Assembly: GCA_037355855.1 (NCBI GenBank)
Contig: CM074761.1
Span: 6,281,346 to 6,345,345 of the forward strand
Source: Pseudo-nitzschia pungens
Lineage: Eukaryota; Bacillariophyta; Bacillariophyceae; Bacillariales; Bacillariaceae
DNA length: 64,000 nt
Reading direction: 5' to 3'
Part shown: in pieces, positions 1 to 13,000 of the stretch
Layout of the letters: the number at the start of each line of letters is the position of its first letter
Numbering within the stretch: position 1 is the first letter of the stretch
Translations under genes and position numbers: made by a program
Notes under the pieces: generated by a model
What the model was told of the DNA's origin: nothing
Databases searched by the model: none
The model's input: only the letters and a program-made list of their open reading frames with translations

Positions 1-10
1 TACTACTCAC

Positions 11-440
11 CTACAGAGTCCCACAACAAAAAACAACCTTATTTCTTCAGTAACATTCTCCAATTATCATGTACGAATATGTAAAATTGCAGTACAAGTT
101 TTTGTGCACCGGGATCCAAAATACAGTACTGACGCGAGTTTTCGTGTACCCTGCAAGTTTCGTGTACGCAACGAAAACACCCTGCAGCAGCAACAAGCAG
201 CAAGCAACGCTTGCTGGCAACAGTCCCCTCCATTGTGCTCACCTCGAAACTTTGGATTACGCAACTAATATACCTAACCTCCTTAACCTCCTCCTCGTGG
301 TCCCCAGAAACAGCGCTGCAACATCCCCTGCTCACCTCGGAAAAAGAGCAGGGGATGTTGCAGCGCTGTTTCTGGGGACCACTCGGAGTCGGATTGGTTG
401 GCACGCGTCTCACCCTAAATATTGAAATATTCCTTGGCGC
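11..440 (+). repeat. Left copy of a ~430-bp direct repeat flanking the tyrosine recombinase gene
   Basis: It begins with CTACAGAGTCCCAC and passes through a stretch resembling GTTTTCGTG...ACCCT, an AACAGCAAGCAA-like motif and a CTCCTCCTC run into a hairpin. The same blocks occur in the same order and orientation at 5565-5712, continued at 14124-14460 once element A1 is removed. The copy appears to end near a GGCGCGCC palindrome at 436-443, where the recombinase 3' end begins. Similarity was judged by eye and is moderate, so these are diverged copies. They could be terminal repeats of the recombinase element or two independent insertions of one repeat family. Confidence 0.55.
299..380. repeat. 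Perfect 34-bp inverted repeat (hairpin)
   Basis: Positions 299-332 and 347-380 are exact reverse complements separated by 14 bases. The arm starts GGTCCCCAGAAACAGCGCTG. The related hairpin at 14216-14311 keeps the core GCAGGGGATGTT but is imperfect. The structure suits a foldback or MITE-like module inside the direct repeat. Confidence 0.85.
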
Positions 441-1001
441 GCCGTCAATCCTCGTATCTCCCTCGATCCTCAAATCGATTGCAATCCCCGTATCTCCCAC
501 GATCCTCAAATCGACTGCGATCCTCAAATCTCCTGCAATCCTCATAAGAATGTGAGTCGTATCGACTGCCACGCCCCTCAGCAAATCGGCTCTTGCCACG
601 ATCCTCATGAGAACGGTGGTTGTCGACATATGATCCTCCTCTGTACTAGCTTGGCTTCTTGCTGAGGCCCTCATCACCTCGATAGTCGTCTTGCTGATTG
701 GTTGCATCAGAAAATGGCATAGGGACGGGAGAAGTTGCCAAGGGGGCAGAAAGCAAAACATCCAATGGAAGGGGTGGGGGGAGAGATTCCTCCTTCTGCT
801 CTAGTACCTCAAACCTCTGTGTCATCATCCCTAAATCACCAGCAGCAAGATTAGAAGCGTAGGAGTTCTTTGAGTCGCCATCGTCGGCAACGGATAATGC
901 CGTTGGTCGTAGTGGAGAGTCTCCAAAAGCATGATGAATCGAATGCAGTGGGGAGTCATCACCAGCATCGTTGGGAGGAGGATCAAAAATATCATCAAAA
1001 G

Positions 1002-1382
1002 CAACAAGTTGTATAACTGGAAATTATGAGCTCTTATTGTTCTATGTATCGAATCATGTGTTTTCTCTCTTTTACATGATAACTCTCGATAATTGTATGT
1101 TTCTCTGTATGTTGCTCGATTCTTTATCTTCTTCAGTTAATACTTCAACTGTGTTCTTTGGATACTTCAATATCTTGCGCACCTCTGGGCGCGCCACTCT
1201 GTGGCTTATATGTGCGCGCGATACTGTTGCACGACTTCTTTCTGTTATCTATGCGCGATACTGTTGCACTGCCTTTCTGTTTTCTATGCATGATACTGTT
1301 GCGCTGCCTTTCTGTTTTCTATGCGCGATACTGTTGCGCAGTTTCTGTTTCTTATTACTTAACAACCTTGTTCTGTGTTGTT
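1002..1382 (-). repeat. 3' LTR of the deleted family B element
   Basis: This 381-bp segment is the reverse complement of the family B LTRs at 14553-14913 and 48616-48976. The termini read AACAAG...GTTGTT on the plus strand. It contains the repeated GCGCGATACTGTTGC motif typical of this LTR. Confidence 0.85.
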
Positions 1383-1512
1383 CCCTCCTCCTTAATATGT
1401 GCTGTAAGGATTCTAGAATGGGAAGCACAGGATGGCTGAGGCACATATTACTGTTTCATGATTGAAATGTTTTTCTTATGTAATTCTTTTTCACTTATCT
1501 TTTGCACTTATC

Positions 1513-2862
1513 TTATTTGGTCATGAATTTGTTGACTAGGCTGTGGAAGGCTGTCTGTCCCAAAGGCTTAGTGAGGATGTCTGCATAGTTATCTTGAGAT
1601 CTGATGTGGTTGACAGAGATGACCTTTCCTGCTTGGTTCTCGCGCACGAAGTGGTATGCCAGAGCAATTGATTTCTTATTCAAGGAGCTTGCAGGGTTGG
1701 TTGAATTCAGCACCACACTCTTGTTATCCACATAAATATCTGCTGGCTTGGTGATGGAAACTCCCATGGATCTCAAGTGGTATCTCAATCTGATTGCCAA
1801 AGCCACTGCATCCTTCAAAGCTGTAAACTCAGCGCCGAAGGTACTGGTGTGAACTGAGGTCTGGCGTTTGGATTTCCAGTACACCGGTGTGGATCCAACA
1901 AATGCAATAAGTCCTGTAATGCTTCTGCCTGTTACCAAATCATGGGCATGATCACTGTCACAAAAGATTGTAATCTGCAATTCTTTTACCTTTGCAATTG
2001 GGAACTTAGGATCAAGCTCCTCCTTGTAGTACTTGTATTGATGAGTGAAATCCTCCATCCTTGTTGGTTCTTCATTTGTTGTGGTTCGAGGGGGTCTTGG
2101 ATCAACAACTAGTCCTTTGTTCTTGTTGTACTTCTTGAGATATCCAAGTATGTATCTTGCCATTTCAAGGTGGTTCTTCCTGGGACTTGCTGAAAATCTG
2201 GATAAGGAAGATACTGCATATGTGATATCAATTCTCCCGGTCAACACTACCCATTGGCATAAACCTATAATATGTTGGAACTCCTTGTGCTCTGCTATAT
2301 CCAGGAATTTGGATGTATCCAGTTCTGGTCTGCAATCTGGATGCATGGGAACATGGTTTGGATGAAGAGTTAGACCATGCTTGATTTCATACTTGCGCAA
2401 AACTTCTGTTATGTAGGATCCTAAATTGAGTAGAATTCTGCCATCTTTGATTTGTCTCACACTTGTTCCAAGGTAGTACTGTGGCTTTTCTTCAATATTT
2501 CTCAGGGCAAATTCCTGTTCAATGAGTGCAATCCAGTTCTCAGGTTTCTTTGCAACAACAATCAAATCATCCACATGAGTTGCAATGTAACAATATCCTT
2601 CCCCTTCAGGCTCTGGCCGCATCCATAAGTCAGGATCTGCGCGCGATGGTCTGAACCCTAAACCTGCAAGTGTGTCTGCAAAGAAATCCATATAAGCTCT
2701 GCTGCTTCCAGCAAGACCGTACAAAGCGCGTTGTACTTCAACTTTGCAACCCTTGTTCTTGCCAAAAACATCATCTGCCCAACACCATACCTTCTCTTGG
2801 TTAGGGGCTGTAGGGAATGCATTCCCCACATCTGCTGTCATTAAATCAAGCTTCTGGTGCTG
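1513..2862 (-). pseudogene. Copia pol fragment: reverse transcriptase C-half and RNase H
   Basis: About 449 residues remain open. They begin inside the reverse transcriptase at the conserved LMTADVGNAF block, followed by ALYGLAGSSRAYMDF and the catalytic box ATHVDDLIVV, with His in place of the common Tyr of YVDD. The RNase H part shows FCDSDHAHD, TFGAEF and YVDNKSVV, and ends in the usual QDNYADILTKPL block. Relative to the other family B copy there is one extra residue pair region (KKYNKNKG against KKFKNKG) and several substitutions. Gag, protease and integrase are deleted, so it cannot be autonomous. The open frame may begin artificially in LTR sequence at 2904. Confidence 0.9.
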
Positions 2863-5021
2863 CGCGATACTGTTGCGCAGTTTCTGTTTCTTATTACTTA
2901 ACAACCTTGTTCTGTGTTGTTAAAAAGGACTTGGAGATTTCTCTGCTGGCAGCGGAGGCGCTTGAGGTTTCTCTGCTGGTGGAGGCACTGGTGCTGGAGG
3001 CGCCGCTGGTGGAACCACTCGAGATGGTCCAAGTGGAGGAAGTTTTGCTTGCTCGTGAAGCTTTGAAGCAGGACCATGCTTTGCCCGTACAGCAGCATCA
3101 ATTGCCTGCTGATTTGGTTTGATATAATTCGTAGTAGTATTGAGGTGCGCATGCCCTCCAAGCCCCTTGACAAGGGAGGGGCACACATTAGCGTTTGCCA
3201 CTTTTGATATCCCCTCGTGACGCTTGCCGTGTGCCGTACATTGCTCAGGATTGTCATATTTGCTCCACCTTGCAATCTGCTTGAGAATAGCATTCACTTT
3301 ATGCTTGCCAATCACTTTATTGGTGTTTCGATTCAAGCGCCACAATTTCCCCTCTTTCTTCCATTTCTGCAAAAAAGAAGAGCAGCAGAGAAATTCGTGA
3401 GCAAAACTGACAAAATGGCGACGATGGCAAGCAAAAAGACACATGAACGCACCTCAATCTGCTTCTGGGATGCAGGCTTCCGAAAGATTCTGTTCACCCC
3501 CTCACAGTTGTCTGGAACCATGTTTAGCAACGTGCATGTAGTTTGGTAGTAACAGGACATAGGATGCCGGTCATACGGACAGGGGAGAGTCCTCTTCTTG
3601 CAGTTTCAATCGTCCAATGATGTCCTCTTGAGCGATAGCTTATTTTGCTTCTGCCCGTTGTAGTTTGGCTTGAGTTGTACAAACGGAATTCCAGCGTATT
3701 CCCCGTCCTTGATAGTACCAAACTCGAAGTCTTCTTTGACAAGCGATGTGGATTCCACACACCCACGAGTAGCCCATTCAACCATTATATTCTCCATTGC
3801 ACACCACACATAGTGCTCGACGTTGTTGAATGGATCGAATGGGTTTGCAGGATCCTGGACTGCTGCCCAGCGCTTCTCAAACCACTGTTCATCGAAGCAT
3901 GCTCTATTGGGCACTGTGCCATAGGAAGACTTGATCGATTTTGCAGTCTGGAACACGAAACTCCAGTACGCCTGGAAACCTCCCGCAAAATTGAAATTGT
4001 TGCCCAGAGAGTAAGTGATTCCATTTTTGCTGAAATTTGCAAAGAGAGATCTGAAGCGGGTCCCAATCCCTGTGGCTTGATACTGTGCTTCTGCCCAAAG
4101 CTTGATGTCTTTCGTAAGGTCTTTATCTCGATACTCTGTCTTCACCACATGCGGAGAGTGAACAAGTAAGCAGTAGTTGAGAAGTGCCTTCTTGGTGTTT
4201 GGATTGACAGGAGCGCGACATAGGATGTAGAACTGGTGAGTCTTTTCTGTGTGGGCTTCAGGATCAGGGACAAGTTCCACAAGAGGTGCAAGCATTGGGT
4301 GAGTAGCAAGCGAGTGAAAGAAGTCATCAACGTACTTGCATTTCTGCTTCTCATGCTCCAAGGTATTGAATGTGAGCGCCTTGATCTTGTCAGTGTCTTT
4401 GCCCAGAGAAAGCGGATTGTCCCTCATTGCTTTTAGGATCGAACCAAGATTGAGCTGCTGAGATGTAGTGGCAGAAGCTGTTGCTACTGCTTGTGGGAGG
4501 TTTGCAACAGTGCTTGTGTTTTGAAGAACAGGAATAAAAGAGGTCGTGTGTGGAAGCACTAGCTCGGCAACCTCAATCCCCTCCGCAACATCTCTGACAG
4601 GAGATCCTGGTTCAGGTGAATCAGGTGGTGGCGTTGTTGTATCAGTATCAGTTTCTGTCAACACCGGAGTAATGGTAGCGGCGGAATCCGGGACCGGCTC
4701 CACAACCAGCTCGGGCAACGGATCAGGCACAGGTTTGACAACTGGCTCCAGCACCGGATCCGGCACAGGATCGACAACCGGCTCCACAGAAGGGAAGGGG
4801 GGACAGAGAGGTGACGCATCCGCTTCTTTCCCTTTCCGTTGGTGATGGGTGGAGACGTTGCCACTGGAGGAGTCTTCTTCTTTTTGTAGGGGTTCTTCTG
4901 TATAATTGTTGAGCGTGTGTCCGGGAAGAAGAAGAAGCCTTGGACCCAGATCGAGTCCAGGAAGAAGCCGGAGCAGATGAAGAGCGAGTCTGGTGCTGTC
5001 CACCAGAAACAATGCGTCCAT

Positions 5022-5488
5022 CCTGGATGGTTCACACCATGGTTGCTGCAAAAAAAAATATAAAGGAATCCATGGTCAAACACAAAAAGAAGCAAAAATG
5101 GTGGTGAGCAAGTCCAAAAAAGCAAGCACGAGTGACAACAACAGCGAAACGAAAGCTCACCAAAACAAATTACAGCATAAATAGAGAGTGTTGGGAAGTG
5201 TTGCAAAGAATAGATCACTGATAGTGTTGGATGGGAACTCAAAAATCCCATTGTCGGCAACGAAAGAAAAGCGTTTTGAATGTTACCAGATTTGAAATTA
5301 TGACAAATTTGCGGGGGGTCCAAAAAAAAAAGATCAACCGTGATAATGCGTGTTGTCGTGTAGGACTCAGTAGAAATCCTACAAAGTTAGCTAGTCCCAT
5401 CACCAGAGAGATAGATCGTGTCAGTCCCATCAGTTGGTTGTGTTTTTGTACACGCACGACTCGAAAATAGACCTTGTGTACTGTTCAA
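5022..5488. other. Upstream region of the recombinase gene; no gene seen
   Basis: A strong splice acceptor (TTTTTTTTTGCAG on the minus strand, about 5047-5059) precedes the first ATG of the recombinase. A 5' noncoding exon further right is therefore possible. A small inverted repeat, GTAGGACT...AATCCTAC, lies near 5358-5383. No further coding signal is visible. Confidence 0.4.
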
Positions 5489-5712
5489 CTACAGAGTCCC
5501 ACGACAAAAAACAAAACAAATACAAAAGTATTTTGTGTGCGTTTGACCTTTGCGTACTGTTCAACTACAGAGTCCCACAGCAAAAAACAAAAAAAGTACA
5601 GATGTAACACGCTCCAGCTCCTATCCAAGTTTTCGTGCACCCTACAGCGCTCCTCACAGCAGCTACGGCAAAACACCCTCCAGCTGCATCGAAACAGCAA
5701 GCAATGGTGCTG
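5489..5712 (+). repeat. Right direct repeat, proximal part (interrupted by element A1)
   Basis: The block TTCAACTACAGAGTCCCAC followed by CAAAAAACAAA occurs twice, about 76 bp apart (near 5485 and 5561). From 5565 the sequence parallels 11-220, including GTTTTCGTGCACCCTAC, AAAACACCCTCCAGC and AACAGCAAGCAA. The repeat is cut at 5712 by the A1 LTR and resumes at 14124. Confidence 0.55.
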
Positions 5713-6172
5713 TGTTAAATTGTAACCAAAATCGGTTTCGTTTGACAAACCCTTAACCCTACATACATTACATACTATGAACGCTCACACACTGCGCGTA
5801 AAGAAAACAAAATATTTTCTACTGAGTTTACAGTACAAGAAAACAAGCAGCAGCAGCAACCACTCAGTAGAATTAACAAGACAGCAACGTCGAATTCCCG
5901 ACAAGGTTGTTGTCCTCACATCTTTAGTTTAACTCCGATTTGAATACCTTGATACTTACATCCTGCTCCTTGAGCAGCTTCCTGTAGAACTGCAAGCCTA
6001 AGATCTAACTGACTGAGCCCAAAAGAGGTAGTTAGAATAGATCTGGTCGATTCGTTCGATCGTAGTGGTGAATCCGAGACTATCGATAGAACAGACCGGC
6101 ACCTCAACCGGTTTGCTGCTCCTGCTGTATATCTCCAAGCTTGCCTTAGGACCTATCAGCTACATTTTAACA
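5713..6172 (+). repeat. 5' LTR of A1
   Basis: 460 bp, TG...CA ends with TGTTA/TAACA inverted termini. Compared with the 3' LTR it lacks 17 bp (CTTAAACCCTGTTTCAG) near the end and has 3 extra bases near 5775. Confidence 0.95.
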
Positions 6173-6186
6173 GATTAACAGTCGCA
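6173..6186 (+). promoter_or_regulatory. Primer-binding site, probably for a tRNA-Asn 5' half
   Basis: GATTAACAGTCGCA begins directly after the LTR. Its complement reads GCGACTGTTAATC, which folds as a tRNA anticodon arm: loop CTGTTAA with anticodon GTT, flanked by A31-T39 and G30-C40 pairs. Copia-group elements are known to prime from a tRNA cut in the anticodon loop, so a half tRNA-Asn primer is the likely reading. Confidence 0.6.
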
Positions 6187-6599
6187 AGCTTATTTAAGCT
6201 TGCAAAGCTGGAGATCTACTACAAGCCACACAAGATAACAAGGAACAACGACGACGACGACGAAAGACGAAATCAACGCTGCTCTCAGTTTTAATTCCAC
6301 ACTGGAACACCGAGCCCCCTGTTGCAAGGCCGTTCCAGGTATTATTATTCTCCTTGTTATTACGGTTAATACGGTACAAACGGCGTCTCCAAATTCCAAG
6401 AACTGACGGAGAAAGAATTTTTCAAAATTCTGCTGCTGCTGCACTTATTTCTCCAGTCACGACGACGAGACGCAAAGTACAACACATAACCTTCCACTGA
6501 TAGATCTGTATTCTCCGAATACAGCTGTATCTATATCTTGTATCCACCAGGCAAATATATCTCTGTTCTTTTGCCCGGATACACCCCCTCGGATTTATC

Positions 6600-6900
6600 C
6601 ACACCACAGCACGAACGCCGTTTTCGAACGACAACAACGGCGTTTTCAAACGGCGACAACGGCGTTTTCGAACGGCGACAACGGCGTTTCGAACAACAAC
6701 GGCGACGGCGCTTTTGAACGGCAAAGCGCTCAGCAATACGCTCAGCAACTGCATAAAACGCTCAGCAACTGCTGTTTTAACCGTGTTTTCGAACGACAAC
6801 AGCGCTTTCGAACAACAACGGTGTTTTAACGGTGTTTTCGAACGACAACGGCGTTTCGAACAACAACGGCGACGGCGCTTTCGAACGACAAAGCGCTCAG
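6600..6900 (+). repeat. Minisatellite in the A1 leader
   Basis: Degenerate units of about 20-30 bp built on TTTTCGAACGRCRACAACGGCG repeat through the untranslated leader. The whole block is deleted in A2, so it is dispensable or the deletion is damaging. Confidence 0.7.
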
Positions 6901-7055
6901 CAATATTTAACCTCCACTGAGTTCACGAATACAGCTGCAATAACAACTGTATTCCTCCAGGCATATTATCTTCCTATTCTTGGATCTTATTCTATCCCTG
7001 GATCTTATCCTACTTCTGGATACTGGATCCTATACCATCGAATTTCGGATATTCT

Positions 7056-10000
7056 ATGCCATACCAAACCCGACAACGAGCTCCATTTCCTAATACCAAC
7101 GAAGACACCTACCGTACCTTCCAATCTATTCAAACTGCAGCTCGCACCAGATTCAACACGAACACGATGTCCGATGATCATGCAAGCACGAATACTAACG
7201 AGGCGAATGATGCATCCACCGATGACGGTGAATTCTTCCCCTCTTTTGACCCCCATGTCACACATATCCTTCGCCACTTCCTCAACATTCATACTGAGGA
7301 CGGAGATATCATCTGTGACGCGCTTCGTTTTGGCGGCTGTACTACCTGGTCAGAATTCCGGTTCCTCTCTGCCGAACTCATCTCCTGTCTCCAATATCAA
7401 GACAACGGGAGACTTGTTTCCATTTCCCGCAGCCATGCCTTTCGTCTCAATACGCTTGCTGCATACATGAATCACCTCACCGATACCATCAGTCCGGATG
7501 CCTTCCTGGACTTCGCCAACTACGATTCAGATGCCTTCATTGCATTTCGCCGCACCCATCGTCCCACACTACCATCAACACAAACTGCACCAACCCACCA
7601 AATGAACATACACGACCAGAATTCCCGAACACAGTCCACCTCCTCTTCCCGTTTTGCCAAAACCGATGAACAACTCAAATACGAGAACTGGATCAAACGA
7701 TCCCATGATGTCACTGTTTTTGATGTCCTCAAGAATGACACTCGGTTTGAAACCTGGCTCACGGGCTTTCGTGCTCAACTTGCTGCATATGATTTTGATG
7801 TTGATCAGTTCCTTAACCCTGACTGGGATACCTCCACTCTCGACGGCTACCATCACAAACTCTTTCAGAAACAATGCACCTTCTTCTGGGTTCTTGTCCT
7901 TCGTGTCCTCAAGTCTGATCTCTCCCTCTCCTGTGTCCAAACCCACACACCCACCATGGACGGGCGGGCTGCTTATTTTGAGTACCTCAAACTCCGTGCA
8001 TCCACCTTCACCCAAGAGTTTGACATTGCCAAACAGACCCAAACCCTTCAATCCCTCAACCTTGCCTCATGGAAGGAATCCACTGTCAAATTTCTTACAC
8101 ACTGGTTTGATCATTATGACCTCTTATGCAAGATGACAGCCCCCAAGTCCCCCATGCAATATCACATGCTTCGGACCCTCCTTCTCAATGCCTGTGCATA
8201 TGACGCTCACCTCAGTGACCAGTTTTCCAAAGTGCCTCTTCCGTCATCTAGTGACCTTTCCCAAGGCAATGACACTGTTCACATCCTTAAACTCAAAACC
8301 ACTCTCCTGGCTGAAGCCACCCGTTTGGACTCTCGTGCGACCCTCACTCTACCCACTTCTCGCAGCACCATTCGAGCCAACCTCCACGAAGCCTTCTCAT
8401 TCCTTGACGCCTCTGAGTTGACTGATGACTTTATGGAAGATGTCCAAACCTATGCCGCTTTCCGTGCATCTCAGCCACGTGCCCAGCCACGTGCCCCTGC
8501 TGATCCTAGCACACGCCTCCCGGAATCCTTCTGGAAAAGTCTCACACCTGACGGGATGGCCCTGTGGAGAAAGATGAATCCTGTGGATAAACGCAAATTC
8601 ATTGCTGTTCTCAATCCCACCAAATTCCCTGACCTTCATTCTTTTTCCTCATCCACTCCAAAACCTGTTGGACGCAAAGCCTATGCACACTCCACCACCG
8701 ATTTCCATCGTGGCCCATACACTACCCCTGCATATCTCCCAGCTTCTACGACACTTCCTCCTGGTTCTGGTTCCCCTGAATCCTCTAGTGATCCTGCCAC
8801 TGATGCCTCCGATGCTTTGGTCACTCAGTGGATTGCACGCCAACACGGTACCTCTCCCACTGGCTCCTTCCAAGAACTTTCCAGCCGTTCCCCCACTCGA
8901 GGCCCCAACGGCAAGCAACCCGGCAATTCCCAACTTCCACTTGCTTCTTCCTTGTCACCTGGTCACCCTGCCCGGCTCCTTGCCGACAACAAACCCCGAC
9001 AACCCACTCAACTTGTTGCCCGCATGGCTGATGGTTCCAGCTCCGTTGTTGCCCGTTTTGACGATCCTGTTGCCTGCCAGTCTGTCACCCATCTCCTTCA
9101 ACAACACACCAGCCCCCACAACTGGTCAGCTTGCATCCACCACACCTACTGCTGCAGTCAGGGTCGCTTTTCCACTCCCAACCTTGCCATGATTGATCGT
9201 GGTGCCAATGGATGTATCATTGGTAGAGATGCTTCCCTTATTTCTGTTGACGTCCCCAAACGGTTTGTCCATGTCACTGGCATCAACAACCACCAGCTGC
9301 AAAACATTCCCATCGCTACTGCTGGTGCTTATTGCCATTCTAACCGTGGTCCTGTCATCCTCATTTTTCATGAATGTGCCTACACTGGGAAACACGACTC
9401 TATCATCTCCTCTGCTCAATTGGAAGCCCACCACCTCACCGTTGATGACAAATCCATTAAATCCGGTGGCAAACAAATCATCTCCACTCCTGATGGCTTT
9501 GTTTTCCCACTCTCCATCCAACATGGATTACCTTACTTGCGCATGCGTCCATTCACTCAAGCCGAATATGATTCCCTGCCACACGTGATCATGACCTCTG
9601 ACCAATTCTGGGATCCCTCTCTCCTTGATCAAGACTACCATGCCAGTGACCCATCCTTTGTGTCCTTATACCCTGACACTACATCGGATCTTCCTCATCC
9701 TGACATCGACATTACTGGCACCCCTCGCAATCTTCCACCCCGGCCTCTCGATCCCTCCGCCAAGTTTCACACCTACCTCCTTAATTCTGGCTCGAGTGTT
9801 CACTTCCACGAGTTCGTCCCCGTTCCGAGCATTGACAACGATGGCCCTTCTGTCTCTGCATCTGCTGCCGGACTGTTTTGGCTTCACGATGCTGACTATT
9901 TTCACAGTGAACTTCTCGCTCGCTGCGCCTTCACTGCTCTCCAATCTCTTCTTGAGACACCTGACGATGACGTCTCTTCCTCTGCTGACACCCTCCATGC

Positions 10001-13000
10001 CACCAATCGGCCTCGCACCTCTGTTGCCACCCCTCATGACTTTGCCGCCTTGAAACCTTTCTTTGCTTGGATTCCCATTGATAGGATCCATGCAACTTTT
10101 CAGAACTCCACGCAGTATGGTTCCATGCCCACCAGTCCTGATGGCAACCTCTTCAAACGCTACAAGGCTCCTCAGCCTGCCATGAACGTGCGCCCATTCC
10201 ATGATGATGTCCTCTCTGACGCCATTTATTGTGATACCCCCTCCATTGATGGCGGTTCCAAAATAGCTCAACTCTTCTTTGGGAGGCTCTCCCACATCAT
10301 TCACGTCGAACCCATGAAGAATACTGGTGATTTTCTCTCTTGCTTCCAAAATTTCGTTCGCATCTGGGGACGCCCACTTCGCCTGCTTTGTGATTCTGGT
10401 AAATACCAGGCCAGCAACCGTGTCCTTGATTACCTTCGCCTCCTTTGGATCCGGCTTTGGCAATCTGAACCCTACTACCAACACCAAAACAAGTTTGAAC
10501 GGCGTTATCAGACTTTTCTCCGCACTGTCAATCGTGTCATGGATCGAACCGGCACCCCTCCTCACCTATGGTTTCACTGCATGCATTATATTGCTGGCTT
10601 ACTCAACCATATCTCTGACCCCACTCTCCATGACCGCCAACCCATTTTTGTTGCCACTGGCACTCTCGGTGACATCTCTGCCTACACCGCTTTCTTCTGG
10701 TTTGAGCCTGTATACTTCAAAGTAGATGACTCCCCCTTTGGGTCTCCCACCAAACGCTTTGGGCATTTTGTTGGCCTCGCTGATCACGTCGGCAATGCCA
10801 TGACCTTCAACATTTGGGTCCCTGACACCAACAAGATTGTCCCTCGGAGCAATGTCCGCACTGCCTTAGATGCATCTACTCGCAACCAACGTGCTGGCAC
10901 TTTCACCGATGATTCCTTCCTCGCCTGGCGTCAGCACCTCAATTCCTCTCACCTACCCACTGCCTCTGGTGACACTCCGTCTCGCACTGCGTGTGATCCC
11001 CTTCCTGTCTCACCTGCTTCCTCTTCTGTTTATCGTGCCTCTGACACTTATGCCCAGATTGATGGCAAATGGCAAATTGTTCCAATCAAGCACAACTATG
11101 GGGAGATGGGTGATGCACCTTTCCGTCAGGTGGTCTACACCAAAGACAAAACGGGTACTCCACGCCTTGAATCAGATTTTGGTGATCCTGAACTTGCTTA
11201 TCTTGACACAAGCGTCTCACCAGCTGATCCAAGCCTTGATTACATTCCTGACACCGGTCCATCGAAGGTAGTTCTACTTGACCATGATGGCAATCCTGTA
11301 TGCAACCAACATGGGGAGCTACAAACAATTGATGCCATCCCTCCTGATGATCTCATTGGACGTTCCTTCCTCATTTCCAATCCCGATGGCACAAGGACCC
11401 GAACCACTGTTGTTAGCATTCTCGACAAGCTCCAAACGAACCCTGACCTCATCAAATTCAAATGCAACCACGACGACAATGACACTGTCGATGACGTCAT
11501 TGCATACAATGACATCATGAATCACATCCATCGTGACGAAACTCAAGAAGATGGCCCATTGTGGGCATTCAGACGCATCCTTGGACACCAAGGTCCATTG
11601 ACCCATAGACATCCAGACTACAAGGGTAGCCTTTACAACTTATGGGTCGAATGGGAAAACATGGAACGTACTTTTGAACCACTAAACATAATGGCAGCTG
11701 ATGATCCTGTCACTGTGGCACAATATGGCAAGGAACACAATCTCTTGCAAACCAGAGGCTGGAAAAGACTTCGGCGCATTGTCAAACTGGCCAAACGTAC
11801 CAAACAGTTGGAGCGCCTCACCAAGCAAGCGAAGCTCAAATCCTTCAACACCAGTCCTAAATACCAATATGGCTTCCAAGTTCCCAACAACCACGATGAA
11901 GCTGTACAACTGGACATCAAGAATGGCAACACCAAATGGCAAGATGCCATCAAACTTGAAATGCAACAACTCCATGACTATAACACCTTTATTGACAATG
12001 GACCCTTTGAAGCATCCAACATTCCTTCTGGATATCAACAAATCAAGGTCCACATGATCTTTGCAGTCAAACATGATGGACGTCATAAGGCAAGACTTGT
12101 AGCCAATGGAAATCTCACAGATGTGCCACTTGACAGTGTATATGCTGGAGTGGTGTCACTCCGAGGCCTTCGCATGTGCCTGTTTGCGGCTGAACTCAAC
12201 TCCCTTGATGCCTGGGGCACAGACATTGGCAATGCCTATTTAGAAGCCTTCACTTCTGAAAAAGTCTGCATTAAAGCAGGTCCAGAATTTGGCCCACTCA
12301 AAGGTCACATGCTGCTTATCCACAAAGCTCTTTATGGGCTACGCTCATCTGGGAAATGTTTTGGTGATCTCCTCGCTGCATGCCTCATTGAACAAGGTTT
12401 TGAACGATCCAAAAATGAAGCCGAAATCTTCATGCGTCCTGGCGTTAACAAACATGGGGAGCCTGTTTATGAATATGTTGCAACCTATGTTGATGATCTC
12501 TGTGTGTGCATGTCAGACCCAAACCAATTTCTTGAAGTCCTCCAAGCTGAACCCTACAACTTCAAACTCAAAGGTTCAGGGCCTATGCAATTCCATCTAG
12601 GATGTGGTTTCACAAGAGACAAACATGGGATCCTCTGTATGGATCCATCCAAATTCATCTCCAAACTTGAAACCTCTTATCAACAGATGTTTGGCTGCGC
12701 ACCTAAAACAAGAGCACAGTCTCCACTTGAAGAAAATGACCACCCTGAACTTGACACATCTGACTTCCTTGATGAAGAAGACACCAAGAAATACCAGAGC
12801 ATGATTGGATCCCTCCAATGGCTTGTCACGATTGGGCGCTTTGATATTCAAACAGCTGTAATGACAATGTCCAGTTTTAGAGCTCAACCAAGACAAGGCC
12901 ACTTGGAACGTGCAAAACGCATCTACGGTTATGTAACAAAGTTCAAAGGATTCAAGATTCGCTTTCGCACCCAAGCTCCAGAACTCCCAGTTTCTGCCCC

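Larger units (their letters stand above)
1002..2922 (-). mobile_element. Deleted copia-type retrotransposon, family B
   Basis: On the minus strand it carries a 5' LTR stub (2922-2863), then the distal half of pol, then a 3' LTR (1382-1002). The sequence matches the family B element at 14553-48976. Most of the 5' LTR, all of gag and the proximal half of pol are missing. The breakpoint at about 2863 joins LTR to pol at a shared GCGCA, which suggests a microhomology deletion. AAAAG flanks both sides (997-1001 and 2923-2927) and is a 5-bp target duplication. The insertion split the recombinase gene. Confidence 0.85.
445..5021 (-). pseudogene. Tyrosine recombinase (Crypton-like or retroelement integrase), interrupted
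   Basis: The gene reads leftward from an ATG at 5019-5021. Exon 1 runs 5021-3453 and exon 2 starts at 3366 after a GTGCGT...TTTTGCAG intron. The N-terminal part holds a Pro/Val repeat (VEPVVDPVPDPV). The C-terminal part has the recombinase signature: ATRGCVES with Glu and Asp spaced as in the Arg-I box, HGKRHEG (H-x-x-R), GGHAH, and Tyr in TTTNYIKPN. After the catalytic part come Pro-rich sequence and an Arg/Asp-rich RFEDRGRYED tail ending at TGA 445-447. Two in-frame stops break it: TGA at 3606-3608 and TAG at 646-648. A family B retroelement sits in exon 2 at 1002-2922. Removing that insert and one target repeat restores the frame across the junction (SPSPF continuing to DDIFDPPP). The family assignment rests on motif spacing. 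Crypton, DIRS-like or domesticated recombinase all remain possible. Confidence 0.7.

Noticed and set aside
39..761. 240-residue minus-strand open frame across the left repeat
   Set aside because: It runs through the perfect hairpin and repeat, in a different frame from the recombinase tail, and has no protein-like composition.
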